Source: Bacteroidales bacterium UBA6851 (lineage in GTDB: Bacteria; Bacteroidota; Bacteroidia; Bacteroidales; UBA932). From it: DNA of 64,000 nt. Below the pieces are notes generated by a model. That model had not been told where the DNA came from. It searched no databases and saw only the letters and a list, made by a program, of their open reading frames with translations. Each line of letters begins with the position of its first letter. The first letter of the stretch is position 1. A program made the position numbers and the translations under genes. Below, in pieces: positions 8,237-17,732 of this stretch. The DNA lies in assembly GCA_002451795.1 (NCBI GenBank), contig DKDJ01000011.1, forward strand, positions 124,001-188,000. Direction: 5' to 3'.

Positions 8237-10234
8237 ATGAAAGACAATAAGAATCTGAGCCTTCCCGAGAACGCACATCGGGAGCTGAAACCGGGGGAGA
8301 CATATAAACCTCTTCTCGGACCTGAAGAGAAACCCCTTGAAGTCACTCCGTATTCGGTGACTCTTGGTCTGTTGATGACTATTCTTTTCTCTGCCGCGGC
8401 TGCTTTCCTTGGGCTGAAAGTGGGTCAGGTATTTGAGGCTGCAATACCTATTTCCATCATTGCCGTCGGCGTGACTGGGGCTTTGGGGAAGAAGGGTGGC
8501 CTTGGCCAGAATGTCATGATACAGAGCATTGGCGCTTGCTCAGGTGTAGTGGTCGCTGGCGCTATCTTTACTCTTCCCGCCATCTATATTCTTGGACTTG
8601 ACGTGAATTTCTGGCAGATGTTCCTTAGCTCTGCGCTAGGAGGATTTCTCGGGATTCTTTTTCTCATACCGTTCCGTAAATACTTCGTTAAAGAGATGCA
8701 CGGAAAATATCCGTTCCCGGAGGCTACTGCCACTGCTCAGGTGCTTGTCAGTGGAGAGAGCGGTGGAAAGAGTGCGCGTACCCTGCTTGCAGCGGGACTT
8801 GTCGGTGGACTATATGACTTCGCCGTTTCTACTTTCGGGGCATGGGCTGAGACGCTAAGCACTACTGTGATGCATTGGGGACAGGTGGTTGCAGACAAGG
8901 CTAAAGTCGTGCTCAAACTCAACACTGGTGCAGCAGTCCTTGGACTTGGATATATAGTGGGTCTCAAATATGCTTTCATTATCTGCTGCGGGTCTTTCCT
9001 CGTGTGGCTTGTGATAATACCTCTAATGAACCTCATCTGGGGAGGGGATGTGATTGATCTGATGAATATCGGTGTTACGACCCCGATCTCCCAGATGTCT
9101 GCGGATCAGATATTCAAGGAGTATGCAAGGCATATTGGTATCGGTGGTATCGCCACTGCCGGTATTATCGGTATCATCAAGAGTGCAGGCGTTATCAAGA
9201 GTGCAGTCGGTCTGGCTGCCTCCGAGTTCAAGCGCAAGGGCTCTGGCAGCGCCTCAGTAGTGGAACGCACACAAGAGGACATCCCGATGAAGACAGTCGT
9301 ATGGGGAATTGCTTTCACGCTGCTGGCAGTATTCTGCTTCTTCGCATTCGGTGGGGTTGTTAATAATGTATGGCAGGCGCTTCTGGGCCTTCTTATCGTC
9401 TCTGTGATCTCATTTCTCTTTACGACAGTGGCAGCTAATGCCATTGCTATAGTGGGGACGAACCCAGTCAGCGGAATGACCATCATGACTCTTATAATCA
9501 CTGCTCTGGTGCTTGTGGTAGCCGGGCTCAAGGGAAATGCCGGCATGGTGGCCGCTATGGTCATCGGCGGAGTGGTCTGCACTGCCTTATCTACGGCTGG
9601 TGGACTTATCACGGACTTCAAGATAGGTTATTGGGTCGGAACTACTCCTAAGAAGCAGGAGGCATGGAAGTTTGTGGGTGTAGCTGTCGCTGCTGCTACT
9701 GTAGGCGGTGTAATGCTTGTGCTCAACAAGACTTATGGATTTACGGGAGAAGGATCGCTCGTAGCACCTCAGGCAAGTGCCATGGCTGCTGTCATTCAGC
9801 CTATGATGAATGGAGGCAATGCGCCATGGTTGCTCTATGGAATCGGTGCTGCCATTGCAATACTTCTTACAGTGTTCAAGATTCCTGCGCTTGCTTTCTG
9901 CCTTGGTATGTTCATTCCGATTGATCTTAACCTTCCGCTGCTCCTCGGCGGTGCTATCGCATGGTTTGTCGGCTCACGTAGCAAGGATAAGGAGATCAAT
10001 GCTGCACGGCAGGAGAAGGGTACTCTCATCGCCAGCGGATTCATAGCTGGAGGTGCTCTCATGGGGGTTGTTTCCGCGATTCTAAAATTCGCCAAGGTGG
10101 ACTGCTTCCTTACCGACTGGAACAGTGTACTTCCAGGTCATGTGGCTTCAAGCGCGGAGATGGTGGCTATCATCCCTCTTGTGGCGATATGCGTATATAT
10201 GATAGTGGCTTCGATGAAGACTGACAAGAAGTAG
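8237..10234 (+). CDS. OPT-family oligopeptide transporter
   Basis: OPT transporters import small peptides (or metal chelates in some branches) using the proton gradient. The 665-residue protein has a short hydrophilic N-terminus, a PYSVTLGLLMTILFSAAAA opening helix typical of the prokaryotic OPT group, and about 14-16 hydrophobic segments through the rest. The signature-like region HGKYPFPEATATAQVL sits near residue 155-170, as in other bacterial OPT proteins. Length fits the family. A 21-base gap separates it from the AspT-type gene, so the two are likely co-expressed. The substrate cannot be read from sequence; peptide import fits the proteolytic enzymes elsewhere in the window. Confidence 0.92.
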   Translation: MKDNKNLSLPENAHRELKPGETYKPLLGPEEKPLEVTPYSVTLGLLMTILFSAAAAFLGLKVGQVFEAAIPISIIAVGVTGALGKKGGLGQNVMIQSIGACSGVVVAGAIFTLPAIYILGLDVNFWQMFLSSALGGFLGILFLIPFRKYFVKEMHGKYPFPEATATAQVLVSGESGGKSARTLLAAGLVGGLYDFAVSTFGAWAETLSTTVMHWGQVVADKAKVVLKLNTGAAVLGLGYIVGLKYAFIICCGSFLVWLVIIPLMNLIWGGDVIDLMNIGVTTPISQMSADQIFKEYARHIGIGGIATAGIIGIIKSAGVIKSAVGLAASEFKRKGSGSASVVERTQEDIPMKTVVWGIAFTLLAVFCFFAFGGVVNNVWQALLGLLIVSVISFLFTTVAANAIAIVGTNPVSGMTIMTLIITALVLVVAGLKGNAGMVAAMVIGGVVCTALSTAGGLITDFKIGYWVGTTPKKQEAWKFVGVAVAAATVGGVMLVLNKTYGFTGEGSLVAPQASAMAAVIQPMMNGGNAPWLLYGIGAAIAILLTVFKIPALAFCLGMFIPIDLNLPLLLGGAIAWFVGSRSKDKEINAARQEKGTLIASGFIAGGALMGVVSAILKFAKVDCFLTDWNSVLPGHVASSAEMVAIIPLVAICVYMIVASMKTDKK

Positions 10235-10255
10235 TAATATCGTGGGAGGGAAGGA

Positions 10256-11932
10256 ATGAGCTGGCTGGTTCAACTGTTCACGGAGCAGACATACACTCAG
10301 GCTATTATCGTACTCTGCCTTATCTGTGTGGTGGGGCTTATGTGTAATAAACTGAATTTCAAGGGTATCAGCCTTGGCGTTACATTCGTATTCTTCGCCG
10401 GTATCCTTGCTGGGCATTTCGGGTTGAGTGTCAATCCGCAGATGCTTGCACTTGCCCAGAATTTCGGACTTGTACTTTTTGTCTACACTCTTGGTCTGCA
10501 GGTCGGTCCGAGTTTCTTCCCTTCGCTCCGTAAGGGCGGTATCAAACTCAACCTTCTGGCGTTTGCTGTACTGCTAATAGGTACAGCAATGACTGTCGGT
10601 ATCAGCTCCCTACTTGGCATTCCCCTTCCTATCTCCACCGGACTCCTTACTGGTGCAGCCACTAATACCCCAATGCTCGGAGCAGCACAGCAGACGCTGC
10701 TTCAGATTAATCCTGATGCTATAGGTATGAGCAATACCATGGCTACGGCTTGTGCTGTGGGATATCCTTTTGGCGTGGTGGGGGTTATCTTGTGTGTGGT
10801 AGTATTGAAAGTCCTATTCAGAAAGGGAGAAGATGGGAAAAAGGAGCATGACAAGCCGGCATTCGTTACCGAGTTTTGCGTCAGCAATCCTGCAATCTTC
10901 GGGAAGTCTCTCAAGGACATTATGAAGAATACCCATGTGCGCCTGGTAGTGTCCAGAGTCTGGAAGAGCACTGAAGGCAGTGTACGTGGACAGGTGATAC
11001 TCCCCGACGGTGATACTGTGCTTGAGAATGGAGAGCACGTGCTGGTGCTGACTCGTGAGAATGAGGTCAGTGCCGCGCAGCAGCTTTTTGGAACCAAAGT
11101 AGATGGCGACTGGAATCGCAAGGATATTGACTGGAACCACCTTGACGGGATGCTTGTTTCAAGGCACGTATTCGTCACGAAATCTGAAATCAATGGGGCC
11201 AAACTTGGCGACCTTCATCTTCGCAACACTTTTCGTATCAATATTACCCGTGTCAACCGTGCTGGTATTGATATTCTTCCGTCCAGGGATTTGAGACTTC
11301 AGATCGGTGATAAACTGACCATTGTGGGGGAAGAGCGTGCCATTAACAAGGTGGCAGAAGTGCTTGGCAATCAGGAAAAGGAACTGCGTAACCCGAATCT
11401 TCTTTTCATCTTTGTGGGGATTATGCTCGGCCTTGTGTTAGGAAGTCTTCCTATCTCCATTCCAGGAATCAGTATCCCTATAAGACTGGGAATAGCCGGA
11501 GGACCGATAGTCATCGGTATTCTTATGGGGGCATTTGGACCAAGTCTTCACATCACTACCTACACTACCCATAGTGCCAACCTAATGCTTCGTCAACTTG
11601 GTCTGACAGTGTACCTAGCAGCCCTCGGCCTTGGCGCTGGACCAGGATTTTTCGCTACTGTCCTTCGTCCAGAGGGTCTTCTTTGGATAGGAATCAGTAT
11701 GGCACTTGCAGTAATCCCAGTCCTACTGGTGGGTTTTGTTGCTTCCAGGTTCTTCCATACGAGCTATGCTGCCAATGTGGGAATGCTCTGTGGTGCCATG
11801 GCTAATCCGATAGCTCTGAACTATGCGTTGAGCACAGTGGACGATGACGAGCCTTCCGTAGCCTATGCTACCGTCTATCCGGTGGAGATGTTCCTTCGAG
11901 TTATCTCTGCCCAGCTGCTTATGCTTTTCTAA
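10256..11932 (+). CDS. AspT/YidE/YbjL-type transporter with central RCK_C domains
   Basis: This family includes the aspartate:alanine exchanger AspT and putative inner-membrane transporters. The 558 residues show two homologous membrane halves. The N-terminal half (about 1-185) contains GLVLFVYTLGLQVGPSFF and GAATNTPMLGAAQQTL; the C-terminal half (about 375-558) contains AALGLGAGPGFF and CGAMANPIALNYA. The soluble centre (about 200-370) contains two TrkA-C/RCK_C-like segments, typical for YidE/YbjL and AspT proteins. The gene follows OPT by 21 bases and ends 10 bases before the convergent fimbrial operon, with no visible terminator between them. Exchange of amino or dicarboxylic acids is a family-based inference. 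Confidence 0.88.
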   Translation: MSWLVQLFTEQTYTQAIIVLCLICVVGLMCNKLNFKGISLGVTFVFFAGILAGHFGLSVNPQMLALAQNFGLVLFVYTLGLQVGPSFFPSLRKGGIKLNLLAFAVLLIGTAMTVGISSLLGIPLPISTGLLTGAATNTPMLGAAQQTLLQINPDAIGMSNTMATACAVGYPFGVVGVILCVVVLKVLFRKGEDGKKEHDKPAFVTEFCVSNPAIFGKSLKDIMKNTHVRLVVSRVWKSTEGSVRGQVILPDGDTVLENGEHVLVLTRENEVSAAQQLFGTKVDGDWNRKDIDWNHLDGMLVSRHVFVTKSEINGAKLGDLHLRNTFRINITRVNRAGIDILPSRDLRLQIGDKLTIVGEERAINKVAEVLGNQEKELRNPNLLFIFVGIMLGLVLGSLPISIPGISIPIRLGIAGGPIVIGILMGAFGPSLHITTYTTHSANLMLRQLGLTVYLAALGLGAGPGFFATVLRPEGLLWIGISMALAVIPVLLVGFVASRFFHTSYAANVGMLCGAMANPIALNYALSTVDDDEPSVAYATVYPVEMFLRVISAQLLMLF

Positions 11933-11942
11933 TCTTTTAATA

Positions 11943-14900
11943 TTACTCTACTCTGACATCGCGTACGCAGCGCGCTTTTGTAAAGGAAGCGCTCGCTGAT
12001 AGGGCTATATTGCCTGCATCGGCGCAGAATCCGTATTTGTTTCCTCCGTCCTTTCCTGTTCCTCCGACTCCTAATACACCAAATGACCAGTAGGTCCTTG
12101 AAGGATAGTAGCCACTGGATACAATGGAGTTTTCGCCTGAGCCTGAGCCTGTGTAGTAACGCATTACCGCAAGCTCCACCTGATTTGGGAGTCTGTATCC
12201 ATCAGGACAGTAGCCCGCATATACGGACGAGCCGTATGCGCTGACACTATTATTCAGATCCTTAAATGACAGACCTCCTGTGCTCCATGTTTTGTCAGCT
12301 GGGGCAGTCTCGAATTTCTTATATAGGTGGTTCAATTCGGAATTCTCGTCTCCCAGGTCAAGTTCCCTTGTAGTATAGTATCTCAGAGCGTTGGTGTTGA
12401 TATGGGTGCACTCGAATGTATATGAGCCATCAGAGTTCTTCGTGGCCGTGATGAAATCATCAGGGGCGTCTTTTATAGGTGCGTCATCCGAAAGTCCGAG
12501 ATTTCTTACACAACGTACAGTATAGCTTGTAAGTCCGTCTCCCCAGTTAAAAGAGCCAAGAAGGTGTCCAGTGGAAGTACCTTCCTCTCCCCATAAGACA
12601 GTAGGCCGGTTTTCTCCTTCGTAGTTTGTGCTGGATATGATATGCTGCCTCCAGACTGACGGTTCGTTTGAATTGCGCTCAGCCGTAGTTCTATTATATA
12701 GTCGAATAGATTTGTCAAGTACTCCACCGCCAACGTATATGCCTACTAACTGCTGTATGGAAGCAAGATACCACTTCAGTTCATCGCGTTCAATTATTCC
12801 GTTGCCATTATTGTCTCTGTTTCGTGACAAGCAGATGTAGCGGAGATATTTGTAGTCTGACTGCATCTGCGGAACGCTATTTTCTGTCTCATAGTCGAGG
12901 TATTTGTCCCATCTGACCCCGCTCTGAATAGTAGTGATGTCGCCTACAGTGACGCCAGACGGAGCAAGTCCCCACTCGAAGACGCTATTGGCAAGTCCAT
13001 TGAAAATGTCAGTGTTCTTGCCGCTATCTTTGGAGTTGTATCCGTCTTTGTCATAAGCATTCACTACGCTCGCATACTCGTCTACAGACTCAAGTCCCCA
13101 TGCGTTCTGAAGTATGGTGTAGTCTTCGTCCGTATTGAATATGCTCTTGATGCTTTTCTGCTGTATGGTGATGACTGAGCCAGTGGAACTGGATTCGAGA
13201 TCCTTGCTTGTGTTGGAGTTGCTCAGAAGGTGTATGGAACGATCGGACTGATTGACAAATCTCTTCCATAGTGTAGGTGAAGAGCCCCCGAATATCGGAT
13301 CAGCATCATAGTAATACTCGTCCACGAAAGCAGTGACGCAGATTTTGGCCTTGTCAATTTCTTCACTATCAAAATCACACTTATAGTCATCGTAGTTACC
13401 TCCGTTTCTGAGCCATGATTCGTATTTGTGGGCCTGTGCTTTGAGATATTTGACCAGATCCATGATGTCCATCAGCCCATCGTTGTGGTAACCGGCCAGA
13501 CCCGTTTCTCCGCTGCCGTCGCTCTCGGCATTGTCATCTGCGCTTCTGAACGAAGTGGTTTCTGTAAATAACCTGTTAGTATATTTTCGTCTACTCTGGT
13601 CGTAGAATTTTCCATCGGAGTCTTTCTTGTTGAGCCTGAAGTGAACCCATTTGTAGTCAAGTCCGGCGGGGATATCCTCTCCGTCTCTCCCGACCTCTGG
13701 GGAACCCTCACTGAAAGGGGTAACCACACGCCATGACAGGTCGTCTACTGCGGCGTGAGTGCCTTCGAACATGTTCTTGGCATGAAAGGTAAGTGTCCTT
13801 GACTCGTAATGGGAGTCGCATATAGCAATCTCTTCCTTTGCCACCGTCACCCAACCGAAAGCTCCAGGCTGATTCTCGATGTTGGCGCCGTCGGATGTCT
13901 CGACCTCAATTCTGATATTGTCTACTGAATTTATGGTGACCGTGTAGTTGTAGGTAACGTTTCGTCTGGTCTCGAAGTTGGTGACACCAGAGTACTCGTC
14001 GTCATCCCAATGCTTGCCGTCATCGTTGTGTATAGTACTTGACCAGTCTCCGAGATGTATGATGTATTGGACATATCCGCCAAGCGTCTGCCCCTCTTCT
14101 TCACCTGTCAGCTCCATGGTGACTTTGGCGGAAACCATGACGTACGTAGAAAAGTCGTTGGCATTCTCGAAAAGCCTCATGGATTTGGTTCCGGTCTTTC
14201 CAGAGAGACTTGTGTACTCCACGTCTTGTGTCGCATTTAGTCCTGTAGAGGTCTTGATTCTCTTGCTTCTCTGCTGATAGTCGGTGAATGAGGTATTCTT
14301 TGGATGCTGTCTGTTCTCCATCATGTAGAAAGAGAAACTTGAAGTCTTGTCATCCGGGAACTCCTCGAAATTCATCCATTCGCTATCAAAGAACATGGAT
14401 GCGTATTGTGAATAATCTCCTGTCGGAGTTGTGGGGTCTACATTGCAGGCGTCTTCATCATGACCCATAAGATATGATGTCTTAGGTATATTGAAGACTT
14501 TCCAGCCTTTGGGCTCGAAAGACTTTATGACCTGTCCCCGTTTGTCTGGCCGTGTACCTGTCTTGAAAGTGAAAACTACCTTACTATCTATGCGTTCAAG
14601 CTGTATGTTGCTGGCGCTGACGTTGCTCCCATCCTTGATAGTAACATTGTCAATGCTGCCAGACATAGGAAAGTATCCGTTTCGTGAGGTGGTTTCCTGA
14701 TTGATATAGACCTTGAAGTTCTTGATATCGTCTTCTGTATCAATGTTGTGCGATAGCAGCTCGGAAGAAATCTTGACCATATCTCCATCAATGTTGGCGA
14801 ATACGTAGATCTTAAATCCGGAGCCAGTTGGAGCCTTGAGTTTGATGGTACCAGTGGAGGACTTGCCGTACTCTGTGCTATTGACCTTGTACCATCCTTC

Positions 14901-15200
14901 ATCGAAGGAACTTAACTCTGCCTCTGTATTGACACGCTCAAGTTCGTCATAGAATTTGCTATGTATTTTACGTCCATTGCCGTCAAATACAAATAGATAC
15001 AAATTCATTATTCTATTTTCGCTCTCTGCCTTGAGGCTCGCCTTGGTGCTTATCTCGATATTCTGGGCAGTTCCGAACTGAAGATAAAGGTATCCCTCTC
15101 CACCCGAAAGTCCGGAGGGCGTAAATTGCTCTCTTACGCAGGAGCATAGCATGATAAGTACTATGGCTGCCAGTGTGATATGTGTATGTCTATGCTTCAT
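11943..15200 (-). CDS. Large fimbrial tip-like lipoprotein (DUF4906-like) with an EF-hand loop
   Basis: This is the last and largest gene of the fimbrial operon (1085 residues). The lipobox IMLCSC puts the acylated Cys near residue 21. The N-terminal 60-430 region has fimbrillin-like features (IYVFANIDGD, then LERIDSKVVFTF), as in Bacteroidales tip adhesins. The C-terminal part from about 780 matches DUF4906-type proteins: a canonical EF-hand loop at residues 796-807 (D-x-N-x-N-G-I-x-E-x-x-E), the sentence-like WYLASIQQLVG, and a closing domain with CPDGYRLPNQVELAVM and a final CVRDV, which resembles FISUMP/lectin-like folds. Two cysteines close to each end of that domain could pair. A role as ligand-binding tip is inferred from size, position and family. 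Confidence 0.8.
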   Translation of the reverse strand: MKHRHTHITLAAIVLIMLCSCVREQFTPSGLSGGEGYLYLQFGTAQNIEISTKASLKAESENRIMNLYLFVFDGNGRKIHSKFYDELERVNTEAELSSFDEGWYKVNSTEYGKSSTGTIKLKAPTGSGFKIYVFANIDGDMVKISSELLSHNIDTEDDIKNFKVYINQETTSRNGYFPMSGSIDNVTIKDGSNVSASNIQLERIDSKVVFTFKTGTRPDKRGQVIKSFEPKGWKVFNIPKTSYLMGHDEDACNVDPTTPTGDYSQYASMFFDSEWMNFEEFPDDKTSSFSFYMMENRQHPKNTSFTDYQQRSKRIKTSTGLNATQDVEYTSLSGKTGTKSMRLFENANDFSTYVMVSAKVTMELTGEEEGQTLGGYVQYIIHLGDWSSTIHNDDGKHWDDDEYSGVTNFETRRNVTYNYTVTINSVDNIRIEVETSDGANIENQPGAFGWVTVAKEEIAICDSHYESRTLTFHAKNMFEGTHAAVDDLSWRVVTPFSEGSPEVGRDGEDIPAGLDYKWVHFRLNKKDSDGKFYDQSRRKYTNRLFTETTSFRSADDNAESDGSGETGLAGYHNDGLMDIMDLVKYLKAQAHKYESWLRNGGNYDDYKCDFDSEEIDKAKICVTAFVDEYYYDADPIFGGSSPTLWKRFVNQSDRSIHLLSNSNTSKDLESSSTGSVITIQQKSIKSIFNTDEDYTILQNAWGLESVDEYASVVNAYDKDGYNSKDSGKNTDIFNGLANSVFEWGLAPSGVTVGDITTIQSGVRWDKYLDYETENSVPQMQSDYKYLRYICLSRNRDNNGNGIIERDELKWYLASIQQLVGIYVGGGVLDKSIRLYNRTTAERNSNEPSVWRQHIISSTNYEGENRPTVLWGEEGTSTGHLLGSFNWGDGLTSYTVRCVRNLGLSDDAPIKDAPDDFITATKNSDGSYTFECTHINTNALRYYTTRELDLGDENSELNHLYKKFETAPADKTWSTGGLSFKDLNNSVSAYGSSVYAGYCPDGYRLPNQVELAVMRYYTGSGSGENSIVSSGYYPSRTYWSFGVLGVGGTGKDGGNKYGFCADAGNIALSASASFTKARCVRDVRVE

Positions 15201-15208
15201 GATGATGT

Positions 15209-16675
15209 CTAGTCAAATGTGGTCTCGTTGTTAATGTTTTTCCATACTACTGTCTCGAATCCCATTTTTCCTGTATCTCGGCTATAGAATATGGTGATTT
15301 TTATGTCTATGTCTTCGTCCCTTTTGATGCTTGTGAGCGGGACGGCTATTCCGAGGTCCGGGTCAACGTGGTTTAGCGTGCTATTGGCATAATGAATAAG
15401 GGTTTCTGCCCCTTTCAATACCTCTTCCTCCGAGGTAGTCTTGCTGATTTTGTAGAACAACCACTTGTTCTGAGGGTCTTTTCCATTAGCGTTAAAGGCG
15501 AGGGAGCCAATATTGTTCCACAGATAACTTGTCCCATTCATGATGGTATATCCATCTGTAGTGCTGCCGGAGACAGTGAATAGAGAATATGAACTATTCA
15601 GTCTTACACTACTGGAGGATACATAAAGATATTTGTCTTGTCCAGAGTTCTTAAGATAATAGCCGCTATTCCAGAAATTATTATAAGTAGTTTCCCATAT
15701 ATAGTCCTTGAAATCACTGCTTGCAAGCAGGGTATTCTTAGGACCATCTCCACTTGCAAGGAAGTCTATGCCTACATTGCCGTCATCGTGCCCTTTGATC
15801 AGGTATCTCATGCTCTTGTTCATAAGCAGAAAACTCTCTCCGCTTTCCGGTGCGGCGCTGGTCTCTTCAAATGAATATTTTTCAATACTTCTTGTCTCAG
15901 TCCCCGGAGCCTCGGTCTGAGTCTCTTCAAATACACCGCCATGGATCTCTATACCGGGGACCTTGTCTGACTCGAACATGTAGAGGTTCAGAAGTTCCTT
16001 CTGCTCGTTAGCCTTGAGCCCTGTTATTGTGGTCATCCTATCAAGCTCCGAGTGGGATGCTCCGGAGCAGAAGTCATCGTGTGGGAAGAGGTATGATATG
16101 TCAGGGCGTATGGCGTTGAGGTTTATGTCTTTTATCCATACCATCTTGTCAAGCGTTCCATTCTTAACAGTGACTCTGATCCTCGAACAGAGCCGAATCA
16201 GTGGTGCCTCGACCATACTCTTTCCCGGCCCGACTTGTATGTCTTTCACTAGGCTGAGCGGCATCCCACTATTGTCGTCAAATCCGGTGCCGTAGGTAAT
16301 GGACGCATCCTCATCAATAGTGTCTCCGACAGCATAGTTGGATAGGGCATCGGAGTTGGCTATGAAGTATAGCTTGTAGTATCCACGCTCCACGTTGTTG
16401 AATCTTGCTGTGGCTGATTCCGTACCAGTCATTTCGATGCCGTCGTTCTCCGGCCCGAAATTGGCTACGCTATTGGAAATCACCCTGACGATTTTCTTGT
16501 CTGTGTCCGTGAGATATATGCGCAGAGACTTGATTATATCACCGTCTTTGGCTGATTTGGTATTAGGTGTTGCAATGGATATTACGATGTCTCCGCATCC
16601 TGATTGTGGAGCGGAGATGTCCTTTCCGCATGCTGCAAGGGCAAGGACCGAGATTATCAGAAGAAGTCTCTTCAT
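15209..16675 (-). CDS. Fimbrial accessory/tip lipoprotein with a ricin-like insert
   Basis: The 488-residue product begins with a lipobox LALAAC (Cys16). Residues 28-250 look like the N-terminal half of fimbrillin or tip proteins (LRIYLTDTDKKIVRVISN, then YYKLYFIANSDALSNY). Residues about 281-411 look like an insertion: three short repeated blocks ending in aromatic or Trp-rich turns (SGYYLKNSGQDKYLYVSS, YTIMNGTSYLWNN, NKWLFYKI), reminiscent of ricin-type beta-trefoil lectins. The chain then returns to a fimbrillin-like end. It lies 8 bases upstream of the large tip gene and follows the 348-aa fimbrillin by 6 bases, so it is part of the same operon. The lectin idea comes from pattern only. 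Confidence 0.7.
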   Translation of the reverse strand: MKRLLLIISVLALAACGKDISAPQSGCGDIVISIATPNTKSAKDGDIIKSLRIYLTDTDKKIVRVISNSVANFGPENDGIEMTGTESATARFNNVERGYYKLYFIANSDALSNYAVGDTIDEDASITYGTGFDDNSGMPLSLVKDIQVGPGKSMVEAPLIRLCSRIRVTVKNGTLDKMVWIKDINLNAIRPDISYLFPHDDFCSGASHSELDRMTTITGLKANEQKELLNLYMFESDKVPGIEIHGGVFEETQTEAPGTETRSIEKYSFEETSAAPESGESFLLMNKSMRYLIKGHDDGNVGIDFLASGDGPKNTLLASSDFKDYIWETTYNNFWNSGYYLKNSGQDKYLYVSSSSVRLNSSYSLFTVSGSTTDGYTIMNGTSYLWNNIGSLAFNANGKDPQNKWLFYKISKTTSEEEVLKGAETLIHYANSTLNHVDPDLGIAVPLTSIKRDEDIDIKITIFYSRDTGKMGFETVVWKNINNETTFD

Positions 16676-16681
16676 ACTGTT

Positions 16682-17728
16682 CTACAGATAGATGTCAATA
16701 GGGACTTGTTTCGTAAGCCATGGCTCAATGGAGACAGACACCTCAATGTCGGATTTGTTGACAAGAAGTGTGTATGTATATATCATTCCGGCTTTCCACT
16801 CGAGAGGCTCAAGATTGACGGTGTGATCTATACCGTCTGTGCCACCACTCTTCTGAGTGAAAAGGTGTATAGATGTCGGCCCTTTTGATGGGTCACTACA
16901 TTTCTGGGGGATGGCGAAAAAGCATTCTTGCTCATCCATTAGGTATATTGGCTCGTAATTGCCGGTCTTGACTCCGAACTGCTTGGATCCAGTCCACTCA
17001 TAGACTCTATCACGACTATTGAATTTGCCTTCCCAAGTAAGTACCTCATCGTCACCAAAGCCTTCGTAATCGAGATGTCCATAAGCGTCCAGCCCCGTTA
17101 TGTAGAAATGAACTATATTGTCCGTATATGTGGAAGGCGTAACTGTCTCCTTAAAAGCGATCTTGAATTTGAGGGCGCATAGGGCATGATTGAAAGTCAT
17201 TGTTACTCTCTCATAGCCTTCATTAGCAGGGTATCTCTTGGCGGAAGCGACCAGTAGATCATACTGATCTGTCATGACACGGTATTCAATGTCCAGACCA
17301 TCAGCAGTAGATGCTGCCTGAAGTACATTGGCACTATATGGGTGGTAAGCTCTAAACCTATAATACATGTTCCTCTTCCAATACTTCTTTTCTGTGTACA
17401 ATGCTCCATCGAAAGTGTATGTCCAACAAGTATTGTTAGTGATTTTGTCGGTCGTGTATTTGACCTCAACTGGCGCTGAATAGTCGAACACGTTGGCGCC
17501 TGTGCCACCATCTGCCGTGGAGTACAATCCGTATATCCCGAAAGACTGACTTTTAAGAGTAGCGTCCGTGGTGGGTGTTCCAATTCTTGTGGCCTTTACA
17601 GATTCCGCTTGAGCTACAGTGCTTGCGCTGAACCCTATTGCCTGGCCTTGAGAATTATCTTCATGTTTGGTGCAGGAGTCAAAAAGCACTGCAGCAATCA
17701 TTAATGTTGTGAGCCATGAGTGTCGCAT
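16682..17728 (-). CDS. Fimbrillin-family lipoprotein (third subunit)
   Basis: The 348 residues start with a short signal and Cys near residue 19 (LFDSC). The body has the Mfa-like layout: FGIYGLYS early, KYWKRNMYYRFRAYHPYS near one third, YERVTMTFNHALCALKFKI in the middle and a C-terminal strand YTYTLLVNKSDIEVSVSIEPW. The FNHALCALKFKI segment corresponds to the FRHxLAxV position of its two upstream paralogues. It is more diverged from them than they are from each other, so it is likely a minor subunit or adaptor between shaft and tip. Four bases separate it from the upstream fimbrillin gene. Confidence 0.8.
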   Translation of the reverse strand: MRHSWLTTLMIAAVLFDSCTKHEDNSQGQAIGFSASTVAQAESVKATRIGTPTTDATLKSQSFGIYGLYSTADGGTGANVFDYSAPVEVKYTTDKITNNTCWTYTFDGALYTEKKYWKRNMYYRFRAYHPYSANVLQAASTADGLDIEYRVMTDQYDLLVASAKRYPANEGYERVTMTFNHALCALKFKIAFKETVTPSTYTDNIVHFYITGLDAYGHLDYEGFGDDEVLTWEGKFNSRDRVYEWTGSKQFGVKTGNYEPIYLMDEQECFFAIPQKCSDPSKGPTSIHLFTQKSGGTDGIDHTVNLEPLEWKAGMIYTYTLLVNKSDIEVSVSIEPWLTKQVPIDIYL

Positions 17729-17732
17729 CTTC

